In this document: one piece after another, positions 26,891 through 35,584 of the stretch
Position numbering within the stretch: position 1 is the stretch's first letter
Layout: every line of letters begins with the position of its first letter
Source of the DNA: Nitrospira sp.
Lineage (GTDB): Bacteria; Nitrospirota; Nitrospiria; Nitrospirales; Nitrospiraceae
Reading direction: 5' to 3'
Length of the DNA stretch: 64,000 nucleotides
NCBI GenBank assembly: GCA_029194535.1
Contig: JARFXR010000001.1
Location: 806,001 to 870,000, forward strand
Program-made: the position numbers and the translations under genes
The notes under the pieces: generated by a model
Database searches by the model: none
Seen by the model: only the letters and a program-made list of their open reading frames with translations
Told to the model about the DNA's origin: nothing

Positions 26891-29800
26891 ATGAAAAAGA
26901 CCGTCAATGGCCAACGGGTGTACTCTCCGAGCGATCTCGTCCGCTACCTCGCCTCGCCCTTCGCTTCCTGGATGGATCGCTATTACCTTGAGAATCCAGA
27001 CGCCGTCACGCCCGATGAAGATAGTGAGGAGGGCCGGCTGATTGCACAAACTGGACAAGAACATGAGCGGACGGTTCTTGCGGAATTGAAAAGCGCCCCT
27101 GCCGGAGTCGTCGAAATTTCGACGAAGAACTCAGCGACCGCACGCCAGGAAACACTCTCCGCGATTGAATCCAAATCCGCGGTGATTTATCAGGCTGCCT
27201 TACATAGCGGCCAGTTCGCCGGCTATGCCGACTTCCTTATGCTGGACGCAGGCGGACGGTACCAAGTTTGGGATACCAAGCTGGCGAAGTCTCCGAGACC
27301 CTATTACGCCATTCAACTGTGCTGTTATGCAGAGATGCTCGCCGATGTGATTCAAGCACCGGTCTCCGACCGGTTCGGAATCATTCTTGGGACAAAGGAA
27401 CGGCTTGAACATCGGCTTGAAGACTTCGTCCACTATTATCGGCACATCAAAAGATCGTTCCTCGAGATGCAGGAAGCTTTCACTGGCCGTCTGGCGGACC
27501 GTCCGGAACCGCTCCCCCGCGCAGATCACTACCAATGGACGACTCATGCCGAGAAGTTTTTCGAGGAGTCCGATCATCTCGTCCGGATCGCGAACATCAC
27601 GACGGGCCAGATCAAGAAGCTGAACAAAGCCGGCATCACGACGATGGCCCAATTGGCACAGGCGACCGGGCTCACGATTCCAAGGCTCAACCAAGATACT
27701 TTCGAAAAGCTGGTCGCTCAAGCGCGCCTCCAATGCGGGACGATGGCTGATCGCACCACGAGCGCCGATGCTCCGCCCCGATATGAGGTATTGTCGCACA
27801 TAAGAAACAACGGAGAGCTCGTCGGGCTTGCGGCGCTTCCAGCAGACGATCCTGCCGATGTGTTTTTCGATATGGAGGGATATCCGTTGGCAGCTGGTGG
27901 GCTGGAATACCTCTTCGGCGTCTGCCAGTGGAATCCCTCAACGCGCTCAGACAAATTTAAGGACTGGTGGGCGCATGACAGGGACGAAGAAAAGAGGGCC
28001 TTCGAAGGGCTTATCGATTGGGTCTATGCCCAATGGAAGAGCCATCCGCGCATGCATATCTACCATTACGCCGATTATGAAGTGAGTGCGGTGAGACGGC
28101 TCAGCACGCGCCACGACACACGCCAAGACGAGGTGGACGAGTTGTTGCGGAACGAAGTCTTTGTGGATCTCTTCCGGATCGTCCGGCAAGGGCTGATCAT
28201 TGGGGAAGATAGTTACTCCATCAAATCGGTTGAGCTGTTGTATCGGTCAAAGCGGGAGACGAGGGTGGCCACCGCGGCAGATTCAATCGTTCAATACTAC
28301 CGTTGGATGGAGAGTCAAGAATCACGAGACTGGAACAAGAGTCCTATCCTCAAAGGCATCAGGGACTATAACGAGGTTGATTGTCAGTCCACGGCGCAGT
28401 TGGCTCGCTGGTTGAGAACCGTCGCGAAGGAACACCAGATTGACGCAGCGCTTCAGCATTCGGTCGCACCGCAGACGGAAGAACGCGAATTGCCACCGGA
28501 AGTCATAGCCCGGCTAGCTACGTCCAAACAACTTCGGAATAGCGGGGACAGCGCATCGGTGGTGCTCGGTGATGTGATCGATTTTCACCGACGCGAGCAG
28601 AAGCCGATGTGGTGGCGAATGTTCGATCGAGCCGCTGCCATGCCGGAAGAACGACGAGATGATCCGGGTTGTATCGAAGGGATTACAGCGCAGGGATCGT
28701 GTGAGAATGAGAAGCAATCACTCATCCAAACTTACAGCTTTGATCCATCCCAGGAGTGCAAGTTGGCCGGTGACGACAAGGTCCGATTCACACACAATCT
28801 TGACGCCACCTTTACGCTCTCAGAGATCGATGCCTCGGCGGGGCGACTGAGGTTGAAAATTGGCAGGAAGAGCTTGGATGCCAAATGTGCCGGAACGTTC
28901 CCCGCGCAAGGTGCTTTGCTTGCGGATGAATTCGTCTCACCGGCTGGAATTCCAGATGCGCTGACAGCCGTCGCGGCTGGGCACTTGTCGGGGCACCTCC
29001 ATCCACCAGTCGCTGCGCTGTTAGACCGTCGCCCACCGGCCAGGTCGATGCAAGTGGCCGGGGAGCCAACCATCGATGCCGCTATTCGGGTCGCTGGCTT
29101 GATGTCGGGAGGCTGTCTGGTCATACAAGGTCCGCCAGGAACAGGAAAGACGTATGCAGCCGCCAGGGTGATCAGTGCGCTGCTTGCCACCAATAGGAAA
29201 GTTGGCATTGCGTCGAACAGCCACAAGGCGATCGTCAATTTGATGGAGGAGTGCGGCCAGGCGGAACGCGAGAGGAGACGAGATATCCAAGGGATCAAAG
29301 TCGGCGGTGACCAAGATCTGCGCTTCTTGGAAGCCAATCCGCGTATAGATTATGTCGGCAGCTCTAATGACGCGCGATCGGCATATACAGGAGGTGTCGT
29401 AGGCGGAACAGCGTGGCTGTTTAGTCGGCCGGAATGGGAGGGTGTTCTGGACTTTCTCTTCATCGACGAAGCGGGGCAGGTGGCGCTGGCCAATGCCATC
29501 GCGATGGCGAGATGCGCCAAGAACCTCGTCCTGCTGGGTGATCAGATGCAGTTAGAGCAACCGATCCAGGGTGCACATCCCGGTGATGCCGGCCTGTCCG
29601 TGCTGCAGTATGCCCTCAAAGACACAGTAGCCAGCGGACCAGACTCCCCTGTGTTCCATGCCGTGGTGCCTCCGGATTACGGCCTGTTCTTGGGTGAATC
29701 TCGCCGCATGCACCCCTCCGTCTGCCGCTTCATCTCTGAAAGCATGTACGAGGGACGCCTCTACTCCCATCCCGACTGTTCTCGTCAGCGGATCGAATTG

Positions 29801-30316
29801 CGGCCAGGCAATGAGCGCCTCATCAAGAAAGAGAACGGCATTGTCTTCAGCCCGGTCGAGCATGATGGGAACACCCAGCAGAGTGATGAGGAACTCGCGC
29901 GCGTGAAGGCGATCTTCAACGAGCTGCTCGGTCGTTCGTATACCGATAAAGAAGGCAAAACTAGGTCGTTGGCTCTTGAAGATTTTCTCTTCATCGCGCC
30001 CTACAACGCCCAGGTCCGGGCGCTCAAGACCACCCTTCCGCAAGGCGCACGGGTGGGGAGTGTGGACAAATTCCAGGGGCAGGAAGCGCCGGTCTGCATC
30101 CTGTCGCTCTGTTCGAGTTACGGCGAATACGGCTCCAGAGGATTGGGTTTCATTCTAGATCGTAACAGAGTCAATGTTGCCATATCGCGCGCCCAGTGCA
30201 TGGCTGTCGTTGTGGCCGATCCTCGGATTGCTCGTGCTATCCCAAGCTCGCTGGATGAAATGATGTTGATCAATCTGTTCTGCAAATTAGCCGAGTATTC
30301 AGAGGCCCGGCCATGA
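26891..30316 (+). CDS. TM0106-type RecB-like nuclease / exonuclease / SF1 helicase fusion
   Basis: A 1141-residue three-part protein. Residues ~1-200 resemble a RecB/Cas4-like nuclease, with GYADFLML and VWDTKLAK supplying the D...DxK residues (Asp114, Asp128, Lys130). Residues ~320-510 are a DEDD-type exonuclease/RNase H-like domain: FFDMEGYP (Asp327, Glu329), a middle HIYHYADYE and a late YNEVDCQST. Residues ~700-1130 are an SF1 helicase: Walker A GPPGTGKT (747-754), LFIDEAGQ, LLGDQMQLEQP, ESRRMHPSV, VDKFQGQEAP and NRVNVAISRAQ. This is the TM0106 family architecture. It starts the defence-like locus and is 159 bp upstream of the DUF1998 helicase. Confidence 0.88.
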   Translation: MKKTVNGQRVYSPSDLVRYLASPFASWMDRYYLENPDAVTPDEDSEEGRLIAQTGQEHERTVLAELKSAPAGVVEISTKNSATARQETLSAIESKSAVIYQAALHSGQFAGYADFLMLDAGGRYQVWDTKLAKSPRPYYAIQLCCYAEMLADVIQAPVSDRFGIILGTKERLEHRLEDFVHYYRHIKRSFLEMQEAFTGRLADRPEPLPRADHYQWTTHAEKFFEESDHLVRIANITTGQIKKLNKAGITTMAQLAQATGLTIPRLNQDTFEKLVAQARLQCGTMADRTTSADAPPRYEVLSHIRNNGELVGLAALPADDPADVFFDMEGYPLAAGGLEYLFGVCQWNPSTRSDKFKDWWAHDRDEEKRAFEGLIDWVYAQWKSHPRMHIYHYADYEVSAVRRLSTRHDTRQDEVDELLRNEVFVDLFRIVRQGLIIGEDSYSIKSVELLYRSKRETRVATAADSIVQYYRWMESQESRDWNKSPILKGIRDYNEVDCQSTAQLARWLRTVAKEHQIDAALQHSVAPQTEERELPPEVIARLATSKQLRNSGDSASVVLGDVIDFHRREQKPMWWRMFDRAAAMPEERRDDPGCIEGITAQGSCENEKQSLIQTYSFDPSQECKLAGDDKVRFTHNLDATFTLSEIDASAGRLRLKIGRKSLDAKCAGTFPAQGALLADEFVSPAGIPDALTAVAAGHLSGHLHPPVAALLDRRPPARSMQVAGEPTIDAAIRVAGLMSGGCLVIQGPPGTGKTYAAARVISALLATNRKVGIASNSHKAIVNLMEECGQAERERRRDIQGIKVGGDQDLRFLEANPRIDYVGSSNDARSAYTGGVVGGTAWLFSRPEWEGVLDFLFIDEAGQVALANAIAMARCAKNLVLLGDQMQLEQPIQGAHPGDAGLSVLQYALKDTVASGPDSPVFHAVVPPDYGLFLGESRRMHPSVCRFISESMYEGRLYSHPDCSRQRIELRPGNERLIKKENGIVFSPVEHDGNTQQSDEELARVKAIFNELLGRSYTDKEGKTRSLALEDFLFIAPYNAQVRALKTTLPQGARVGSVDKFQGQEAPVCILSLCSSYGEYGSRGLGFILDRNRVNVAISRAQCMAVVVADPRIARAIPSSLDEMMLINLFCKLAEYSEARP

Positions 30317-30475
30317 GTGTACCTGGATGAAAGAGCCAGTAAAAACATGTCCTATTCTGGCTGCCTCGCTATCGCTTCCGGTAGATCTCCCCTTCCGAAA
30401 GGATTGCTTTCTTCAAGAGACATAGGTATTCCTTTCCGCCAAGATGACCCGAAGTCTTGAAGGCTAGAGTAGTCG

Positions 30476-33400
30476 ATGAACATCTTCCAAACCCATTCCA
30501 GCATCGTTTCTGACTATGCCAGCTACATCAGCAGCTTCATCAAGATTTCCGATCCGGACATACAAAGAGTCGTCGAGGCAGAGTTAGTCCGCGGCAAGCT
30601 CTGGCCCGAGCCGTTACTCCAGTTCAATCCCTCCTTCGAAATCGTCGGCAACATCGATCATATTGCGGGGACCGAGGGGCTTCATCCCGATATCCGTCAC
30701 ATCTTCAGCAACTTCAAGCTCTATCGTCACCAGATTGACGCGATGCGACTGGGCTTAGCGGGAAAAGACTTCGTCGTTACATCGGGGACAGGATCTGGTA
30801 AATCGCTCACGTACATTGGCTCAATCTTCAACTACATCCTCTCCACCCCCGGGACTAAGGGGGTCGCGGCAGTCGTTGTCTATCCGATGAACGCCCTCAT
30901 CAATTCACAGTTTGAGGAGTTCACGCGTTACCAAAAGAATTTCGAGGAAGCAACCGGGAAACAATTTCCCATCTCGTTCGGCCAATACACGGGCCAAGAG
31001 AAGGAAGACGCCCGCACAAAGATGCGGGAAGAACCGCCGCAAATTCTGCTGACCAACTACATGATGTTGGAACTTCTCTTGACTCGCGTGCGGGAGCGTT
31101 CGATCCGAGACGGCATCTATCAGAATCTCCGGTTCTTAGTCTTCGATGAACTGCACACCTATCGCGGCCGCCAGGGATCGGATGTGGCTCTCCTCATTCG
31201 GCGGATTCGGTCCCACTGCAGCAGGCCAGTCGTGTGCATCGGAACATCTGCAACCATGGTGTCTGCTGGAACCCCAGCCGCAAAACGAGCCGAGGTGGCA
31301 ACAGTTGCCACGAAGCTCTTCGGGAAACCATTTACCTCTGAGCAGATTGTCATTGAAACACTGGATAGGTCTTGCTCGTTCAACGGAACGGTACCAGGCT
31401 CAAGAGAATTGGCCGCAGCTCTTCAGGCGATCCTTCCATCCGAAACCGATCTGCAAGGGCTGAAAGACAATCCGGTAGCCATCTGGCTTGAAAACCGAAT
31501 GGCTCTGGATGTGCAAGACGGAGAGTTAGTGCGGGGGAAGCCACGTCGAATCTCCGAGATTGTCGTGTTGCTTTCTCAGGAATCAGGAGTTCCTGTGGAC
31601 TCCTGTCGCCGATTTCTCGAACAGCTCCTGCAATCGATCAGCGCAGCCAATAAGCGACTCCGAGATGCTGGGATCATCTATACGTTGTTGCCATTCAAGC
31701 TGCACCAATTCATCTCCCAGACTGGGTCTGTGTATACGACCTTGGATCAGGACGAAAACCGATTCATCACGCTGGAGCCAGGCATCTATAAACAGGACGA
31801 GGACGACAAGAAGCCCATATTCCCTCTCGTCTTCAGCCGTGCGAGTGGTCATCCCTTCATTTGTGTATCACATACGGGCAACCGCCTAGAACCGCGAGAA
31901 TTCCGCGAAAGTTCCGAAGATGACGACCAGGGAAACGACGGGTATGTGATTCCGGGAGAAGGCCTATGGGATCCCGCAGAGGACATCGACTTCTTGCCGG
32001 AATCCTGGCTTCGGTTAACCAAGTCGGGGCCCGTCCCGGATACAAAGAAGAAGCCGTATTTCCCCAGCAAGATCTATTTTGATGAATTTGGCAATTGCTC
32101 TGATACCACCCCGCTGAAATGGGAGGGGTGGTTCATGAAGGCCCCATTGCTCTTTGATCCGACCGCAGGGGTCTTCTACGACACAAAGACGAATGAAGGG
32201 ACGAAGCTCACCAAGCTCGGAAGCGAGGGCCGAAGTACGTCAACAGCAATCACCGCCTTTTCAATTCTGAACCGGCTGGCAGACGCCGACATACGACCAG
32301 AAGACCAAAAACTTTTGAGCTTCACGGACAATCGCCAAGACGCCGCGTTGCAAGCTGGTCATTTCAATGACTTTGTGCAAGTCGTTCGCCTGCGAGCCGG
32401 TATCCATAAGGCCCTTGTCCAAGCCCCGTCCGGATCGCTCAACTACGCGAACATCGGTGAAGCTGTTCGCAAGGCATTGGGATTACCTTTTGTTGATTTT
32501 GCCAACAAGAATGAGGAGCCGGTGCTCGCACCTGTGCGGCGAAACTATGAACAGTCCTTCCAAGATTATTTGTTGTACCGAGCCATTGCAGATCTGCGTC
32601 GAAGCTGGCGAATTGTGCTCCCCAATCTGGAGCAATGTGGCCTCCTCAATGTCGAGTACGCCGATCTCGATGAAATAGCAGCTACCGAAGAGTTTTGGAA
32701 AGACACACCCTTATTGGGCGACGTGAAGACAGAGGATCGCAAAGAACTCGTGGCGACGGTCCTCGATTTCTTCCGGTTGGAGTTTGCCATCCAGAGCGAG
32801 AATTATCTGACCCAATCGCGCATCAAGGAAAACGAAAAGCAGTTCCGTGAGCTATTGCGCCCACCGTGGACGTTAGATCGTAACGAGCAGCTTCGTGAGC
32901 CATTCGCAATCCGTCTCGATCCGCTTCACAGAAGCGCCAGGGTCTTTTCAAAAAGCATGGGGCCGGCAAGCTCACTCGGAAAATTCATCAAGCTCTATGT
33001 GAAGCAGAAGGCGCTCCATATTCCCCTCAAGGGGCAGCAGTATCGAGATGCGATTCTTCAGATCATGGGCAAGCTGGAACAGGCGGATTATCTGAAGTCG
33101 CAAATCGCCAAATCCGAGAACAACGAGGATGTCCCTATCTATCGTCTCCGATTGGAGAAGATCATCTGGAAGCGAGGCGACGGCACGGTCAAAAGCGACG
33201 TGATTAAGCAGCGGGCCTATAAAGATCAAGCGCCTAAGCCGAACAAATTCTTCCGGGCGCTCTATCAGCGTGATTTTGCCACGGTGAAGCGACTTCGAGG
33301 AGAAGATCACACGGGCCAGCTCGGCACGGATCTTCGAATCGAGCGTGAGGGACTGTTCAGAGAGGGGAAGATCAGTGCCCTCTTTTGTTCCCCCACGATG

Positions 33401-35584
33401 GAGCTGGGGATTGATATTCGTAACTTGAACGTCGTGCATATGCGCAATGCACCGCCTAACCCATCGAATTATGCGCAACGTTCTGGGCGAGCGGGGCGAA
33501 GTGGGCAGGCCGCCTTGATATTCACCTATTGCTCCACCTACTCGCCGCACGATCGGCATTATTTCAATGAGCAGGAAGCGCTTGTGGCAGGAGAGGTCCT
33601 GGCACCACGCCTCGACCTATGTAATCGGGAACTTCTGGAGTCACACCTGAATGCCTTGGTGGTATCCGAAATCGGATTGCCCGGTCTTGACTCAACGGGA
33701 GACACCAATCCCTCTCTGATGCGTCTGGTCACAGATGATAATGACAGGATGCCATTGTCGCCCGGTGTCCGGGCTGGTCTGACCGTTTCACCGGCCACAT
33801 TCGACCGTCTCAAGAATGGCTTTAAGCGAGCGATTGGAGAGTTAGAAGGACCTCTGAAGGAGACGACCTGGTACACGGACCAGTGGATAGAGCAAAACCT
33901 CGCAAAGATAGCAGACCATCTCGACAAGTCGCTGGATCGATGGCGCGCGCTCTATCGTTCGGCTCGGACCATACTCACGCGTGCGACCCAAAAACTCGAA
34001 AGCGGGACGCTGACCATCGCCAGTGAGGAGTACCGCAAATACAAACGCAATCTCGATCAGGCCACGCGCCAGTTAGACCTTCTTCGGAATGATCTTTCCG
34101 GGAAAGCGTCCGAACTCTCCGAGTTCTACCCCTATCGCTATTTGGCCTCGGAGGGATTTCTCCCCGGCTACAATTTCACTCGGTTGCCCCTGCGCGTCTT
34201 CCTGCCGACCAGCGATTCGTCAGGCGAATTTGTGTCTCGTCCGCGCCCAATCGCGCTCAGGGAGTTCGGGCCCCAGAACATCATCTATCACAACGGCCGC
34301 AAGTATCGAGTGTGTCAGCTCGTGGTGCAGGATGCAGAATCGGCGCTGACCGAAGCGAAGCTCAGTACCAAGGCCGGGTATTTTCTCACGATGGATCAAA
34401 AAGATTTGGAGATTTGTCCATTCTCGGGTCTCAATCTTGGGGATAATGCCAACAAGACCCACCTGCATCATCTCCTAGAGATGACTGAGTCCCGCGCAGA
34501 AGAAATCGACCGAATCTCATGTGAAGAAGAGGAGCGGCTATCCAGAGGCTATGAGATCGAAACCTATTTTTCGGTCGATGCAGGACATCTCGAACGGGTC
34601 AAGAAAGCCGTCGCGCAATCGAGCGAGACCAATTTACTGAACCTCCGATACATCCCGGCGGCCCGGCTCGTTCATGTGAATTACAAATGGCGTTCCCAGA
34701 CTTCGGATGGATTTCCGATCGGCCTCGTATCTGGAGACTGGCGGAGCTCGATACCGGCCAACAACAGCAATACCAATGAAAACTTCAAGTCGGTCAAGCT
34801 CTGGACCTCCAATCTCGCCGATGCCTTGCATATTGAACCGATCCAGCCACTGGGCCTCAAGGCAGAAGGGGTCATTACCCTGCAGCATGCGCTCAAGCGC
34901 GCGATCGAATCGGTCTTCCAGGTCGAATCGCGGGAAGTGGGTGTCGTCACGGTTGGTGATCCTGATGCTCCGAATATTCTCCTCTACGAAGCATCGGAAG
35001 GCAGTCTCGGAATCCTGTCGCAATTTGTGGAAGATGTGAACGTTTTCCATAGGGTGATCCGTGAAGCGATTGCCCTCTGCCGGTATCATGATCCCGCGTA
35101 TAAGGGGCCCGCGTCCTATAGCGATCTGCTCAGCTACTACAACCAGCGTGACCACAAGATCATCGACCGGCATCTCATCAAGGATGCGCTGCACAAGCTC
35201 CTGATCTGCACCATCGAGATTCAGGCCAATCTGAACTATAGGAACTATGAAGACCACTACCAGGCACTCCTCCGGGCGTTCGACCCGAGCTCAACAACCG
35301 AACGGAAGTTCCTGGAGCATCTGTATACGAACGGGCTCCGGTTGCCCGACGCGGCCCAGAGGCGAGTCGACGGGATCTATGTTCAGCCGGATTTCTACTA
35401 TGAGCCGCGTATCTGGATCTTCTGCGACGGGACTCCCCATGATGAACCGGATGTGAAAGCCAGGGATGAAGAACAGCGCCAGGCGATTATCGCGAAGGGT
35501 GATGAAGTCTGGGTCTACTACTACAAGGACAATTTGGCTGAGAAGGTGGCCGCTCGTCCGGATATCTTCAAGAAAGTACGATGA
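30476..35584 (+). CDS. large DEAD/DEAH helicase with DUF1998 and C-terminal nuclease-like domain
   Basis: A 1702-residue SF2 helicase. The Q-like motif LYRHQIDAM is followed by Walker A TSGTGSGKS (103-110), motif II DELH (224-227), motif III GTSATM, FTDNRQDAALQAGHFND, and late motifs CSPTMELGIDIRNL and YAQRSGRAGRSGQA. A DUF1998 region (GVITLQHALKRAIESVFQ, LLYEASEGSLGILSQF) lies at about 1440-1560. The last ~95 residues (VQPDFYYEPRIWIFCDG...H) look like a PD-(D/E)xK or Vsr-like fold, with Asp/Glu-rich continuation DEPDVKARDEEQR. In its parts it resembles DrmA plus DrmB of DISARM or DruE of Druantia. Its stop overlaps the SNF2 start (ATGA). Confidence 0.86.
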   Translation: MNIFQTHSSIVSDYASYISSFIKISDPDIQRVVEAELVRGKLWPEPLLQFNPSFEIVGNIDHIAGTEGLHPDIRHIFSNFKLYRHQIDAMRLGLAGKDFVVTSGTGSGKSLTYIGSIFNYILSTPGTKGVAAVVVYPMNALINSQFEEFTRYQKNFEEATGKQFPISFGQYTGQEKEDARTKMREEPPQILLTNYMMLELLLTRVRERSIRDGIYQNLRFLVFDELHTYRGRQGSDVALLIRRIRSHCSRPVVCIGTSATMVSAGTPAAKRAEVATVATKLFGKPFTSEQIVIETLDRSCSFNGTVPGSRELAAALQAILPSETDLQGLKDNPVAIWLENRMALDVQDGELVRGKPRRISEIVVLLSQESGVPVDSCRRFLEQLLQSISAANKRLRDAGIIYTLLPFKLHQFISQTGSVYTTLDQDENRFITLEPGIYKQDEDDKKPIFPLVFSRASGHPFICVSHTGNRLEPREFRESSEDDDQGNDGYVIPGEGLWDPAEDIDFLPESWLRLTKSGPVPDTKKKPYFPSKIYFDEFGNCSDTTPLKWEGWFMKAPLLFDPTAGVFYDTKTNEGTKLTKLGSEGRSTSTAITAFSILNRLADADIRPEDQKLLSFTDNRQDAALQAGHFNDFVQVVRLRAGIHKALVQAPSGSLNYANIGEAVRKALGLPFVDFANKNEEPVLAPVRRNYEQSFQDYLLYRAIADLRRSWRIVLPNLEQCGLLNVEYADLDEIAATEEFWKDTPLLGDVKTEDRKELVATVLDFFRLEFAIQSENYLTQSRIKENEKQFRELLRPPWTLDRNEQLREPFAIRLDPLHRSARVFSKSMGPASSLGKFIKLYVKQKALHIPLKGQQYRDAILQIMGKLEQADYLKSQIAKSENNEDVPIYRLRLEKIIWKRGDGTVKSDVIKQRAYKDQAPKPNKFFRALYQRDFATVKRLRGEDHTGQLGTDLRIEREGLFREGKISALFCSPTMELGIDIRNLNVVHMRNAPPNPSNYAQRSGRAGRSGQAALIFTYCSTYSPHDRHYFNEQEALVAGEVLAPRLDLCNRELLESHLNALVVSEIGLPGLDSTGDTNPSLMRLVTDDNDRMPLSPGVRAGLTVSPATFDRLKNGFKRAIGELEGPLKETTWYTDQWIEQNLAKIADHLDKSLDRWRALYRSARTILTRATQKLESGTLTIASEEYRKYKRNLDQATRQLDLLRNDLSGKASELSEFYPYRYLASEGFLPGYNFTRLPLRVFLPTSDSSGEFVSRPRPIALREFGPQNIIYHNGRKYRVCQLVVQDAESALTEAKLSTKAGYFLTMDQKDLEICPFSGLNLGDNANKTHLHHLLEMTESRAEEIDRISCEEEERLSRGYEIETYFSVDAGHLERVKKAVAQSSETNLLNLRYIPAARLVHVNYKWRSQTSDGFPIGLVSGDWRSSIPANNSNTNENFKSVKLWTSNLADALHIEPIQPLGLKAEGVITLQHALKRAIESVFQVESREVGVVTVGDPDAPNILLYEASEGSLGILSQFVEDVNVFHRVIREAIALCRYHDPAYKGPASYSDLLSYYNQRDHKIIDRHLIKDALHKLLICTIEIQANLNYRNYEDHYQALLRAFDPSSTTERKFLEHLYTNGLRLPDAAQRRVDGIYVQPDFYYEPRIWIFCDGTPHDEPDVKARDEEQRQAIIAKGDEVWVYYYKDNLAEKVAARPDIFKKVR